Origin: an uncultured Bacilli bacterium
Lineage (GTDB): Bacteria > Bacillota_I > Bacilli_A > RF39 > UBA660
Reading direction: 5' to 3'
Assembly: GCA_947588765.1 (NCBI GenBank)
Contig: CANPZG010000007.1
Coordinates: 1 to 41,399 of the forward strand
DNA: 41,399 nucleotides
Under the pieces are notes generated by a model that saw only the letters and a program-made list of their open reading frames with translations, did no database searches and had not been told where the DNA came from. Below are positions 7,439 through 17,228 of this stretch, in pieces; position 1 is the first letter of the stretch; each line of letters starts with the position of its first letter. A program made the position numbers and the translations under genes.

Positions 7439-8641
7439 TTATTCATCTTGTAAAAGCCAATCTATAATGTTTAAAACTTTTATGCCATTAAAGTCATTAT
7501 TTATAGTTTTATCCATAGTTAAAATAATTTTTTCATAATTATCATTAATGCTTTCTAAACTTCTTATTTCTCTAGCTTTAACATCTTCATTAGTTAATGA
7601 TTTAGTAACTTGAAAATATTTTATATTAATTGGGTTTTCTGCAACAAAATCAACTTCATATTCATTAGTTTTACCAATATTTACTTTATATCCTCTTCTT
7701 AGTAATTCTAAATAAACAATATTTTCAAGTAAATGTCCTTCATCTATATTTCTAAATCCAAGGATTATATTTCTTAATCCTAAATCTGAGATATAATATT
7801 TTCCTAAAGTTTTTAATATATTTTTACTTTTTATATCAGTACGATCAGCTTTATATATTATAAATGATTTTTCTAGCATATTTAAATAATTATCAATTGT
7901 TTGATGATTAGAATTAGTTATTTTATTACTATTTAAATAATCACTTATTTTAGTAGAAGAAATTGGACTTCCAATATTACCAGCTAAATATTTGATTATA
8001 TTTTCTAAAAGAGCTACATCTTTTATTTTATTTCGGTCAATAATATCTTTTTTTACAATGGTATTATAAATATCATTTAAATATGACATAACCAATTCAT
8101 TATTATTTTTTATTAAGGTTATAGCCGGAAGACCACCATATTTTAAATATTCATTAAATTTATCTGTTAAGTTAAGATTATCATAATTATTAAAGATTAA
8201 ATATTCTTTAAATGATAAAGGATACATTTTTATTTCAATATATCTACCGGATAATAATGTTGACAATTCACTAGATAAAAGATAAGCATTAGAACCAGTT
8301 ATATAAATATCTATATTAAAATCGACTTTAAATGAATTGATAGCTTTTTCCCAAGATTCTACATTTTGAACTTCATCTAATAACAAATATACTTTATCTT
8401 TTTTTATTTTATTGGCTACATATTTATATAAATCTTTGTAATTTACTATTTCGTCATATTTTGCAGACTCAAAGTTTATATAAATAATATTATCTTCTTT
8501 AATTTTTTCTTGCAATAGATGATCTTTAAACATCAATAAAAGAGTTGATTTACCGCTTCTTCTAACCCCAGTTATTACTTTAATGAATTCTGTATCTTTA
8601 GCATCAATCATCCTTTTTAAATAATTATCTCGTATAATCAT
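7439..8641 (-). CDS. AAA_14/DUF4143-type ATPase
   Basis: 400 residues. An N-terminal P-loop domain starts with ITGVRRSGKST (Walker A, about residues 24-34) and KVYLLLDEVQ (Walker B). The C-terminal half has the DUF4143 arrangement (YISDLGLRN, HLLENIVYLELLRRGY, KTNEYEVDFVAE), which resembles a PD-(D/E)xK nuclease-like fold with EVDFV. The family is abundant and often multicopy in gut Firmicutes and archaea; its cellular role is not established. ATG 8641 is preceded by GGTGATG. A clear promoter and a long palindrome lie directly upstream. It is convergent with lepB. Confidence 0.85.
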   Translation of the reverse strand: MIIRDNYLKRMIDAKDTEFIKVITGVRRSGKSTLLLMFKDHLLQEKIKEDNIIYINFESAKYDEIVNYKDLYKYVANKIKKDKVYLLLDEVQNVESWEKAINSFKVDFNIDIYITGSNAYLLSSELSTLLSGRYIEIKMYPLSFKEYLIFNNYDNLNLTDKFNEYLKYGGLPAITLIKNNNELVMSYLNDIYNTIVKKDIIDRNKIKDVALLENIIKYLAGNIGSPISSTKISDYLNSNKITNSNHQTIDNYLNMLEKSFIIYKADRTDIKSKNILKTLGKYYISDLGLRNIILGFRNIDEGHLLENIVYLELLRRGYKVNIGKTNEYEVDFVAENPINIKYFQVTKSLTNEDVKAREIRSLESINDNYEKIILTMDKTINNDFNGIKVLNIIDWLLQDE

Positions 8642-8659
8642 ATTTTCATCACCAATATA

Positions 8660-8688
8660 ATAATATCACAAAAAAGTAATATTGTAAA
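8660..8688 (-). promoter_or_regulatory. Promoter of the DUF4143 ATPase
   Basis: On the minus strand TTTACA (8688-8683), 17 bases, then TATTAT (8665-8660) with TGA just before the -10. The -35 lies inside the left arm of the palindrome 8685-8716. Confidence 0.65.
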
Positions 8689-8716
8689 GTTTTGCAAGTG
8701 TGCTTGCAAAACTTTA
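8685..8716. promoter_or_regulatory. 14-bp palindrome: operator and/or terminator
   Basis: TAAAGTTTTGCAAG - TGTG - CTTGCAAAACTTTA is a perfect 14-bp inverted repeat with a 4-base loop. It could terminate the minus-strand gene ending at 8768, or act as an operator because it covers the -35 of the ATPase promoter. The minus-strand tail after the stem is not a clean T run, which favours at least a partial regulatory role. Confidence 0.55.
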
Positions 8717-8767
8717 ATTATTTTTGATTTTTGCAAATGGTATATGAAAATTATAAATATTTTATGC

Positions 8768-11700
8768 TCAATTATTATTAGGATTTAATGTTAATTTAGG
8801 TCCTTCATCTTCTAGATTAGGTTCAATTATTTCGCCTTCTATAATTTTACTTTTTTCAATACCTAAAATATATTCATCTACATCTTTATTGATAGTATCA
8901 ATGACTTCTGTAGGTAGAGTACTTTGTTTTAATTTTTCAATGTTTTCTTTAGCACTTTCTACATTTTGCGTTATTAAAGCTTGGAATAGAGCCATAATAT
9001 CTCCGGATATCATTGTGGCATCTTTTTCCGTATTAAGTCCTTTATCAATCATTAATTCAGACCAAACAAGAGGTAATAAATCATTTTTAGCCATAGTTAG
9101 AGCATTAATAGTTATAAAATGGTTAACAATCATTTGATTAACTTTAATTAGTTCTTGTTGCATTATAACATTAGTAGTAGCAAATAAATTTATCTTATTA
9201 CTTATTATTTGTTTTAAAGAATTAATCTTAGAATATTCTACAAAATCTTTATTAGGATTAGCTTCTTGAAATCTAGCTTCAACTTCTTCACTAATCTTTT
9301 TGATATTTTCATAAAGTATAGAATTCTTTTCATAATAGACTTCAATATATTTACGAATATTATCAAAGACATAAATTTCTTTCATTAGAGTACTTATATT
9401 TTTATCAACTTCATCTTTTAAACTTTCAATAGCTTCCGTATCTATTATTGTTAGTTTCACTTTAGAATTACCCCCATCAAATAACCAAGTAAAGAATTTT
9501 TTAGGTTTTTCAACTTGTTTAGGATTATAAACTTTATTAATTAAATTATTAATGTTTGTTAAGGACATATTTAAAGTACTATTTTTAATAAGGGTAGGTA
9601 TTTCATCATGTAAATAAGAAGAATGGATTCTTAATGATTCACCATATAACATAATACTTTTTATATCATCAAGATTTATTGTATCCATGGGTGTATTTTT
9701 AAGTAAACTAATTCTATCATCAACGCTTAAAGAATATAAATAATCTTTTCCTGTTTCAATTTCAATTTTTAGTTTTTGATATTCCGCATCATTATTAATT
9801 AAATCTTTTATTAAAGTGCTAGGATTTATTTCAGGATTAAATAACTTTTTGATAAAATCATCGGCATAACTAGTTATTTCTTCATCTTTAGCAATATCTA
9901 GAAATCTATGTAAACAATTATATATTAAATAATGACTCATGGCTATTTTATTTTTAATAATATCTTTTGCTTTTAAATTACAACTTAAAAGTAAATTTTC
10001 GATTGTGATATTATACTTATTTAAAAATGTAGTTAAAGGTTTATTATCTTTTAAATACCAAAATAATAAACTAAAAGCCGTAATATCATCTTCATTTTTT
10101 AAATATTTAGAATCTAGTTCTTTTTTTGTAAGTTTTTCATTTATTATTTCCCAAGTACAAGAAACATTTTTAAAAAAATCTCCTTCTAAAATATTATATC
10201 TACTAATTATTGGCATAACTTCTTCGGCTTTTTTGTGTAAATTTTCAGTTTCTACATATTTTTTATAACAAGCTTCCAAATCTATAAAATCATCATAAGA
10301 TTTATTAATACTATGTAAAAAGTTCTCTAAAGCTTCACTTTTATATAAATCTTGATTAAATACATTTTTTAAAATATCATAGGCAGTTATATCTTTCGGT
10401 TTTAAATCTTTATTTAAACCTCCAAAAATATAAGTCGAAAATTCGTCCTTTAAAGTATATATATCATTATCAGTGAAATTAAAACCCAATTTAATTATTC
10501 CAAGATAATTGGTTATATTTGTTATATTAAAAGCATTATCCACGAAATATTTAACTTTAATATTTTCTGAATCATGTAAAACACCAATTAAAATAGCAAA
10601 TAATTTAATATATTCTTTAGTGTATCTATCAGAATAATAATATACTAAAGTGTTATAACTTGCAACAATATTTTTTAAAACTTTAATGGTATCTTTAGGC
10701 ATATCTTTAAAAAATTCTATTTCTAGTTTTTCTCGTTCTTTTTGCTCTTTTATTTTTATTGCTCGTTCTTTTTCTTCAAAATAATTGTTTATTTTATCAT
10801 GAAAAGTATATTTATCAATATATTCATTATTAAAAATATAAAATATATCTTCTATAATAGTACTTTTATTAGGAAACTTAAGCATTAGATTATAACTGAT
10901 ACGATTTTTATTTAAAGTTGCACGAGAAGACTCACCATTTTCATTTGTTACATTAATTTTGTGACCATCATAGATAAGATCATATAAATCATTAGCTAAG
11001 ACATTAATGTCAAGTTTTTCATTTTCAATTTCATTTTTCGTTAAATTGATTTTAAATAAGTCAAATATTTTATCTAAAGTTATGCTATGTTCTATATAAT
11101 ATAATCCAACTTTAGTTTCATAATACATACTAGCAATTAATAATGCAAGAGTAGCAATATCATTTTTACTTTTTATTAAGTCATTATTAGTTTTTAATTT
11201 AGTTTGTAATACTTGATATGTTTTCCCTATAAAGTTAATAAAATCTATAGTTTCTTTAGGAATATCAGCATATAATTTATCTTTTAATTTAGTTTCATGT
11301 TCTAATTTATATTTATTTAATTCATTATTAATCCAAACATTGATATTTTTAAAATCATCAATATTTCTTCCAAATTGCGCAAATACTTCATCAATAATAT
11401 AACTATTGGTAAATTCCCGATTAAATAAATTAGCTAATACATTTGGAACAGTAACAGGAACTTCATTTTCACTATTAAATATGCCTTCTTTAATATATCT
11501 TAGATAATATTTTTTAATGGCTACATAATCTGGTCGTTCTTTTTTTTTATCAAATGCTAGAATATCAGTCAAATTATTAATATTTTGATCATTAAAATAA
11601 TTCATAATTAAACATCGATAAGTAATATCATCATATATTTTTTCCGTATCAGTATAGTAAAAAATAGCCATTAAGATAGATAAAGGAACAATATCCGTAT

Positions 11701-12331
11701 CATTTCTATTTATCTTTAAATTAATTTTATCAAAATCTAGTTCATAGATTATTGATCTAATTATAGATGCTGTATTTAACAAGCTTATAACAGATATTGG
11801 CACATTACTATCATATAAATCAGTAGTTATATTGTTTAAAAATTTTTCTTTTTCTTGGATTACATATTTAAAAAATTCTTTTTTAAAATCATTTAAACTT
11901 AGCGGTGCTTTTGGTAATATTAAATTAAAATTATTAATAACATAACTATGGCCAAAAAGCTCATCACAAATTTTAGAATAAATTATATCAATTGGTAGTA
12001 GAGAGCAATATTTTAATTCATCATTATAGTTAGGAAAAAAATAATTATTTCTGGAAAATAACTCTGAAATACTGGTAGGATTAGTTTTTTCAAGATTAAA
12101 TATTTCTTTATTAAAACCAAACCGACCTAATATTGCTTCCGTTTCTTTATTTTTACAACCAGCGTACAAACATAAATAAAAAATTTTACTTTTTTCATTA
12201 TCAATATCGCTACAATCACCTTCTAAAGTATTTTTTAATCGACAATAATAATCTAAATATGGAAGTATTGTGTCAATAAAATCAACTGTTTCTTTTGGTA
12301 AAATTTTAATTAATTCTTCATAAGTTCTCAT
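8768..12331 (-). CDS. Very large alpha-helical repeat protein of unknown function
   Basis: 1187 residues; not recognised. No signal peptide or membrane helix, so probably cytoplasmic. It is built of degenerate repeats: LPKETVDFIDTI (about residue 10), IPKETIDFINFI (about 350) and MPKDTIKVLKNI (about 545) each start a unit. The units are followed by an Ala/Leu-rich helix (SKIFYLCLYAG, LALLIASMYYE, LFAILIGVLHD, AFSLLFWYLKD) and segments like VLANLFNREF...IIDEVFAQFGRN that recall Clp N-domain helices. The last ~270 residues form long amphipathic helices after a TWLFDGG linker and end in an acidic tail; this part loosely resembles TelA/toxic-anion-resistance helical domains (weak inference). Start ATG is preceded by GGGGG. 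Monocistronic, with its own promoter. A scaffold or sensor role is possible but unproven. Confidence 0.6.
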   Translation of the reverse strand: MRTYEELIKILPKETVDFIDTILPYLDYYCRLKNTLEGDCSDIDNEKSKIFYLCLYAGCKNKETEAILGRFGFNKEIFNLEKTNPTSISELFSRNNYFFPNYNDELKYCSLLPIDIIYSKICDELFGHSYVINNFNLILPKAPLSLNDFKKEFFKYVIQEKEKFLNNITTDLYDSNVPISVISLLNTASIIRSIIYELDFDKINLKINRNDTDIVPLSILMAIFYYTDTEKIYDDITYRCLIMNYFNDQNINNLTDILAFDKKKERPDYVAIKKYYLRYIKEGIFNSENEVPVTVPNVLANLFNREFTNSYIIDEVFAQFGRNIDDFKNINVWINNELNKYKLEHETKLKDKLYADIPKETIDFINFIGKTYQVLQTKLKTNNDLIKSKNDIATLALLIASMYYETKVGLYYIEHSITLDKIFDLFKINLTKNEIENEKLDINVLANDLYDLIYDGHKINVTNENGESSRATLNKNRISYNLMLKFPNKSTIIEDIFYIFNNEYIDKYTFHDKINNYFEEKERAIKIKEQKEREKLEIEFFKDMPKDTIKVLKNIVASYNTLVYYYSDRYTKEYIKLFAILIGVLHDSENIKVKYFVDNAFNITNITNYLGIIKLGFNFTDNDIYTLKDEFSTYIFGGLNKDLKPKDITAYDILKNVFNQDLYKSEALENFLHSINKSYDDFIDLEACYKKYVETENLHKKAEEVMPIISRYNILEGDFFKNVSCTWEIINEKLTKKELDSKYLKNEDDITAFSLLFWYLKDNKPLTTFLNKYNITIENLLLSCNLKAKDIIKNKIAMSHYLIYNCLHRFLDIAKDEEITSYADDFIKKLFNPEINPSTLIKDLINNDAEYQKLKIEIETGKDYLYSLSVDDRISLLKNTPMDTINLDDIKSIMLYGESLRIHSSYLHDEIPTLIKNSTLNMSLTNINNLINKVYNPKQVEKPKKFFTWLFDGGNSKVKLTIIDTEAIESLKDEVDKNISTLMKEIYVFDNIRKYIEVYYEKNSILYENIKKISEEVEARFQEANPNKDFVEYSKINSLKQIISNKINLFATTNVIMQQELIKVNQMIVNHFITINALTMAKNDLLPLVWSELMIDKGLNTEKDATMISGDIMALFQALITQNVESAKENIEKLKQSTLPTEVIDTINKDVDEYILGIEKSKIIEGEIIEPNLEDEGPKLTLNPNNN

Positions 12332-12358
12332 AATAATCCCCCGTTTTTTGTAGGATTT

Positions 12359-12387
12359 ATTCTACCATAATTGCTGTTTTTTGTAAA
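12359..12387 (-). promoter_or_regulatory. Promoter of the 1187-residue repeat protein gene
   Basis: On the minus strand TTTACA (12387-12382), 17-base spacer, TAGAAT (12364-12359), with TGG before the -10. Confidence 0.65.
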
Positions 12388-12398
12388 TAAAGGATTAC

Positions 12399-14345
12399 TT
12401 ATTTGCCACTTTTTAATTCAAAATAGATATCTCTTAATTCCATAGCTCTTTCAAAGTCTAGGTTTCGTGCTGCTTCTTTCATTTCTTCTTCAACTTGAAT
12501 TAGTAATTTTTGTTTATCTTTCTTACTAATTTTTTCTACTTGTTTTTTATCAGCTTCGTTAGAAACAACATCTTTAATTTCTTTCGTAATTGTTGTTGGG
12601 GTAATACCATTTTTGTGGTTATATTCTTCTTGGATTTGCCGACGACGGTTAGTTTCTTCCATAGCTTCTTTCATACTATCACTAACTTCATCAGCATACA
12701 TTATAACGTGTCCGTTTGCGTTTCTTGCACATCTACCAATTGTTTGAATTAGACTTCGAGTACTACGTAAGAAACCTTGTTTATCAGCATCTAAAATACA
12801 GATTAAACTTACTTCGGGAATATCTAGACCTTCCCTTAATAAGTTGATACCAACAACACAATCATAAACACCAAGCCGTAGGTCATGAATAATTTTTAAT
12901 CTTTCTAAAGTTTTAATTTCACTATGAAGATAAGCAACTTTAATATTCATTTCTTTTAAATAGTTAGTTAGCTCTTCGCTCATTCGAATAGTTAGAGTCG
13001 TAATTAAAACTCTTTCATTCTTTTCTTTACGTTTATTAATTTCATTTATTATATCATCAATTTGACCTATGGTAGGTTTAACTTCTAACGTTGGGTCAAG
13101 TAAACCAGTCGGTCTAATAATTTGTTCGACATAGGTATTATTTGTTTTACTTAGTTCATATTCTCCGGGAGTGGCTGATACATAAATAGCCGTATTAATT
13201 TTACTTTCAAATTCTTCAAAAGTAAGGGGTCTATTGTTTAAGGCACAAGGTAATCTAAAACCATAATCCACGAGAGTTTGTTTCCGCATTCTATCGCCAT
13301 TATACATACCTCTTACTTGGGGTAATGTTACATGCGATTCATCAACGATAAGTAAAAAATCTTTAGGGAAGAAATCAATTAAACAACTAGGGGTTTCCCC
13401 ATCTTCTCTTAAAGCTAAATGTTGACTATAGTTTTCAACACCATTACAATAACCAGTTTCTTTTAACATTTCGATATCATAATTAGTTCTTTCGCGAAGT
13501 CTTTGTTCTTCAATAAATTTATTTTGACTTTTTAATTCTTCCAAACGTAATGCTAATTCATTTTCAATTCTTTTTATTGCAATTTCTAATTTTTCTTTCG
13601 TTGTTACAAAGTGGGAAGCCGGGGAGATAGTAATACTTTTTTTACTACCCATGACTTCACCGGTTAAAGGGTCAAATAAACTAATCGCATCAACTGCATC
13701 ATCTTCCAATGAAATACGTATACCTTTAGCTCTTTCATTAACCGGAACAACATCAATATTATTTCCTCTTACTCTAAAAGTACCACGATGAAAATCCAAA
13801 TCATTGCGTTCATAAGTCATATCAATTAATTTATTTAAAATTGTATTACGTGATATTTTTTGACCTAAAGTTAAGATTAACATATTGTTAATATAATCTT
13901 CTTTTTCCCCAATACCGTAGATACAAGAAACACTGGCTACGACAATAACATCTTTATAATTAATTAAGGCTGAGGTTGCTGCATGTCTTAATTCATCAAT
14001 TTCATCATTAATAGAAGCATCTTTTTCAATATAAGTATCACTACTAGGAACATAAGCTTCAGGTTGGAAATAGTCGTAGTATGATACAAAATATTCGACG
14101 TGGTTATTTGGAAACAACTCTTTTAATTCAGCGTAAAGTTGACCGGCGAGAGTTTTATTATGAGCTAAAACGAGAGTAGGTTTACCAACTTCTTTTATAA
14201 CATTAGCAATGGTAAAAGTTTTACCAGTACCAGTTGCTCCAAGTAAAACTTGTTCTTTTTTACCAGCATTTATCCCATCAACTAATTCTTTTATAGCTTC
14301 TGGTTGATCACCACTTGGTTTATATGGTGAAACTATTTCAAACAT
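12399..14345 (-). CDS. uvrB: Excinuclease ABC subunit B
   Basis: 648 residues, full length. Walker A GATGTGKT (36-43), the beta-hairpin region with [16 protein letters not shown], helicase motif [18 protein letters not shown], and motif [11 protein letters not shown]. The C-terminal UVR motif (about 610-645, [21 protein letters not shown]) contacts UvrC. UvrB verifies damage in nucleotide-excision repair after loading by UvrA. uvrA and uvrC are not in the window. RBS AGGAGG precedes ATG 14345. The Fic gene lies 33 bases upstream on the same strand with no terminator between them, so uvrB may be co-transcribed with it. Confidence 0.96.
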   Translation of the reverse strand: MFEIVSPYKPSGDQPEAIKELVDGINAGKKEQVLLGATGTGKTFTIANVIKEVGKPTLVLAHNKTLAGQLYAELKELFPNNHVEYFVSYYDYFQPEAYVPSSDTYIEKDASINDEIDELRHAATSALINYKDVIVVASVSCIYGIGEKEDYINNMLILTLGQKISRNTILNKLIDMTYERNDLDFHRGTFRVRGNNIDVVPVNERAKGIRISLEDDAVDAISLFDPLTGEVMGSKKSITISPASHFVTTKEKLEIAIKRIENELALRLEELKSQNKFIEEQRLRERTNYDIEMLKETGYCNGVENYSQHLALREDGETPSCLIDFFPKDFLLIVDESHVTLPQVRGMYNGDRMRKQTLVDYGFRLPCALNNRPLTFEEFESKINTAIYVSATPGEYELSKTNNTYVEQIIRPTGLLDPTLEVKPTIGQIDDIINEINKRKEKNERVLITTLTIRMSEELTNYLKEMNIKVAYLHSEIKTLERLKIIHDLRLGVYDCVVGINLLREGLDIPEVSLICILDADKQGFLRSTRSLIQTIGRCARNANGHVIMYADEVSDSMKEAMEETNRRRQIQEEYNHKNGITPTTITKEIKDVVSNEADKKQVEKISKKDKQKLLIQVEEEMKEAARNLDFERAMELRDIYFELKSGK

Positions 14346-14378
14346 TTTACATTCCTCCTTATTATGAAAATTAATATT

Positions 14379-15356
14379 TTATTTTACTTGCCAATACCCA
14401 CCATTATTTGGCCCAATTCTTTCAATAATATCATTATCAACTAGTTTTTTTAAATTATATTTAACACCATCCGGTGTAATATTTAAAGTATCCGCTAATT
14501 CATTTCTTGTGATTTTAGCATTTTCTTTTATTAACTCAATAATTTTTCTTTGATTTTTACTTAACTTTATAGTTTGGGTAGTTTTTTGGGTAGTTTTTTC
14601 CAATGAAGAATTAATACAAGTTAATAAAAAATCAATAAATACATTTGCATTACCATTAATATGACATTGTGAAATAGAGTCATAATATTCTTGTCTTCTT
14701 AAATAAATTTCTTCTTCAATAGGGATAAATTCAAATTTTGAATTCCAATTAGTTAAAATTAAACTTACCCAAAATCTTGCAATCCTACCATTACCATCAC
14801 TAAAGGGATGAATATAGACAAAATAATAATGAAATAAAGCCGATAATATTAAAGGATGAATTTTCTTTTCATTATCAGCCATGAATTCAAATAAATTTTT
14901 CATTAAAGAAGGAACCAATATTGATTCTGGAGCAGAGTAAATTATTTTTTTACCTCTTTTTATTCCTTCCCCATGAGTTCTGTAATAACTATTATCATCC
15001 TCAAAATACTTCATCATTAAGGTATGGGCCTTTAAAAGATCTTTTTCACTTTTCCAGTCATATTCTTTTATATGTTCATATAACTCATTAGCATTTTTAA
15101 CTTCTTGGATTTCTTTTCTACTACCTAAAACTGGGTTTTTATCAACAATATTTTCTACTGATTTTAATGATAAAGAATTTGCTTCAATGGCAAGTGATGA
15201 ATAAATGGATCTAACTTTTGATTTAGTTTGTAATCTTCTTTTTTTATCAGTATCATTGATAATAAGTAATTCAAGTTTTTTTTCAATATCTTTTATATAC
15301 TTTTTATTATTATCGGTAATATAAAAAATTGGTTTTAAGGTATTTATATTTTCCAT
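14379..15356 (-). CDS. Fic-domain protein (AMPylase family) with C-terminal winged helix
   Basis: 325 residues. The full Fic active-site motif HPFSDGNGRIAR (183-194) includes the catalytic His183. An N-terminal alpha-inhibition segment reads SSLAIEAN (53-60); Glu58 fits the S/TxxxE core but the next residue is Ala rather than Gly/Asn. A loop with Y-S-A-P (140-143) fits the target-strand flap. The last ~55 residues form a winged helix-turn-helix (ITRNELADTLNITPDGVKYN). Fic enzymes transfer AMP or other phosphate-containing groups to protein hydroxyls. The self-inhibited form with a DNA-binding tail may regulate its own expression. It sits upstream of uvrB. Start ATG is preceded by AAAGGAA. Confidence 0.88.
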   Translation of the reverse strand: MENINTLKPIFYITDNNKKYIKDIEKKLELLIINDTDKKRRLQTKSKVRSIYSSLAIEANSLSLKSVENIVDKNPVLGSRKEIQEVKNANELYEHIKEYDWKSEKDLLKAHTLMMKYFEDDNSYYRTHGEGIKRGKKIIYSAPESILVPSLMKNLFEFMADNEKKIHPLILSALFHYYFVYIHPFSDGNGRIARFWVSLILTNWNSKFEFIPIEEEIYLRRQEYYDSISQCHINGNANVFIDFLLTCINSSLEKTTQKTTQTIKLSKNQRKIIELIKENAKITRNELADTLNITPDGVKYNLKKLVDNDIIERIGPNNGGYWQVK

Positions 15357-15467
15357 TTGAATTCCTTTCTATATTAAGTTGTTTGTGTTAAATTAAGTAA
15401 TCCAGATACTTACAACTATTTCATAATAAAATTAACAATAAATTTCAATACTACATTTTATCACTAT

Positions 15468-15508
15468 TTTATAAACAAAACAAGGAAACAACTTCATGTT
15501 CCCTTGTT
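15468..15508 (-). terminator. Terminator of the DUF2628 protein gene
   Basis: Read on the minus strand: AACAAGGGAACA, 6-nt loop, TGTTTCCTTGTT (one G-U pair), then TTGTTTAT. It lies just after the stop codon at 15513. Confidence 0.75.
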
Positions 15509-15512
15509 ATTA

Positions 15513-17126
15513 TTAACTAACTGACTTAATATTAAACTCATAATTAAATGTACCTTCAACAACTTCAAAAGTAACAGTATATTTATTACCTTCAGTTAAA
15601 TTTAAAGTTCCATTTGAATTTATATATTTCATTTCATATTCGATATTTTTACTATCAACAAATGTATAATTTGTATAAGTATAGGATGCATAATCACCAT
15701 ATCCAAAACCAGTTGTTCCTATTTCTTTTAAAGTTAATGTATCGGTATGAGTTCCTAAAGTATATAATCCAATTTTTTCTCTTAATTCATTTTCAGTTTT
15801 AATAGAACTTATATCTTCATTATTTGATTTTAAATATAATTTATAACTAGTAATAGTTTTTTCATTTCCATTAGAATCATAATATATATCAACTTTAACA
15901 TAATCTTTATAATCACCAATATTTTTAAATAATTCATCATTATAATTCATTGTATAGTCAGTTGTAACATCATTTGAATCATTTATTGAAATAGTACAAG
16001 CTGAGCCAAAACAAGAATATCCACTTACAAATACATTTTCGACTAATGTTCCCGTATTTGATGGAGAATTATTATTATCGTTATTGTTAGTATTATTGTC
16101 ATCACTAATATTAACTTTATGTCCATTTATAGTTATATCCCAGTTCTCAGGATTAAGTAAATCACCTAGCATGGTACTTATTCCCATAAGCATCATAATT
16201 AAAATTGTAACCAAAGCAATACCAAATTGAGCTAAAAATCCTAAAAATATTTGTCCCACACTTGTTCCACCTTTAGTAGCACAAATATTTTTTAATTCTT
16301 CAATACTCTTTTGAGAATTTGCTATTTTTATTTTATTTATTTTTTTCTTAGCGTAATATAAGTAAACTTTATTAATTAAAAATCCAACTACTAATCCTAA
16401 TAAAATAGATACAACAAGACTATTTTTTATTAGAAAATTCGATATTATCAAATTCACGATAAATAAAAGAATACCATATAAGAACATCTTTCTATAAAAC
16501 ATATAAAATGATGTAAAAAAGAAACCGGCAATATTAAATGGATTAGTGGTAATCTTTTCATAATTTTTTCCAATAAATGCCTTTAATAATTCATCATCGT
16601 CATTAATATTAGCATTAGGTGTAGAGTTTGGTTCTACTGGTCCTAAATTATCTGAAGTAGATAGTGTTACATCAATATTTGGCATCGGTTGAGGACTCAC
16701 TGGTGTAGCATCAACTGGATTAGGTCCCACTGGTGGTATCGAAGCAACTGGAGCATTTGGTGCTAGTGCTTGGGGTGTTGGTGTAGGATTAATAGGTGTT
16801 GGATTTGGTACTTCCGTTCCAACAGCATTAGGCATTGGATTTACATTATTAACTCCAAATGGTTCAGTAGCATTTGATGGTTTGGGACTTATTGGTGCAG
16901 CATTAACTGGATTAGGTGCAACTGGTGGCACTGGAGCAACTGGAGCACTTGGCATTGGTGCTTGTGGCGTAGGAGTGGGATTAACCGGTTCTCCTATAGG
17001 GGTAGGTCCCATTCCCGTATTAGGAGATACTGGTTGTTGTGGTACTACATTTGGCGCGGCACCCAAAGCGAAAGAGTTCATCGCTTCATTATTAATATTA
17101 TTAGTGTTGTTGTTAGAATTGTTCAT
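15513..17126 (-). CDS. Proline-rich DUF2628-type membrane protein
   Basis: 537 residues. Residues 1-180 are Asn- then Pro-rich and disordered, with a duplicated 37-residue block. Then comes FNIAGFFFTSFYMFYRKMFLYG followed by several membrane helices and YLYYAKKKINKIK, the usual DUF2628 layout. Another membrane helix (about 300-325, IALVTILIMMLMG) leads to an extracytoplasmic beta-rich C-terminal domain with a Cys pair (YSCFGSAC). The function of DUF2628 proteins is unknown. I chose ATG 17126 because AAGGAGG lies 6 bases upstream; a TTG at 17132 would abut the RBS. It has its own promoter, divergent from the ADP-ribosyltransferase-like gene. Confidence 0.75.
   Translation of the reverse strand: MNNSNNNTNNINNEAMNSFALGAAPNVVPQQPVSPNTGMGPTPIGEPVNPTPTPQAPMPSAPVAPVPPVAPNPVNAAPISPKPSNATEPFGVNNVNPMPNAVGTEVPNPTPINPTPTPQALAPNAPVASIPPVGPNPVDATPVSPQPMPNIDVTLSTSDNLGPVEPNSTPNANINDDDELLKAFIGKNYEKITTNPFNIAGFFFTSFYMFYRKMFLYGILLFIVNLIISNFLIKNSLVVSILLGLVVGFLINKVYLYYAKKKINKIKIANSQKSIEELKNICATKGGTSVGQIFLGFLAQFGIALVTILIMMLMGISTMLGDLLNPENWDITINGHKVNISDDNNTNNNDNNNSPSNTGTLVENVFVSGYSCFGSACTISINDSNDVTTDYTMNYNDELFKNIGDYKDYVKVDIYYDSNGNEKTITSYKLYLKSNNEDISSIKTENELREKIGLYTLGTHTDTLTLKEIGTTGFGYGDYASYTYTNYTFVDSKNIEYEMKYINSNGTLNLTEGNKYTVTFEVVEGTFNYEFNIKSVS
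16687..16989 (-). repeat. Duplicated 111-bp proline-rich block
   Basis: Two copies (16687-16797 and 16879-16989), each 37 codons, encode NPTPTPQA...APVA..PPV.PNPV.A.P.SP.P. They diverge by scattered substitutions, which indicates an old in-frame duplication of the disordered N-terminal linker. Confidence 0.75.
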
Positions 17127-17151
17127 AGACAACCTCCTTTATATTAATAAT

Positions 17152-17160
17152 ATTATAACA
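17152..17160 (-). promoter_or_regulatory. Extended -10 promoter of the DUF2628 gene
   Basis: Minus-strand TGTTATAAT about 25 bases before the ATG at 17126; it carries the TGn extension and a perfect TATAAT. Confidence 0.6.
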
Positions 17161-17210
17161 TACATTTATATAACAAAATAAAAAAATTAATAGTTCTTAA
17201 TTAAAGTCCA

Positions 17211-17219
17211 TGGTATAAT
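17211..17219 (+). promoter_or_regulatory. Extended -10 promoter placed for a leaderless transcript
   Basis: TGGTATAAT. With the usual 6-7 base distance the transcript starts at about 17226, which is itself a GTG start and is followed directly by ATG at 17229. No RBS is possible upstream. Confidence 0.6.
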
Positions 17220-17228
17220 AGTTATGTG

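Noticed and set aside
16882..17181. Gly-rich open frame opposite the DUF2628 gene.
   Set aside because: It is the antisense of the proline-rich repeat and has no RBS; the minus-strand gene has a good promoter and RBS.
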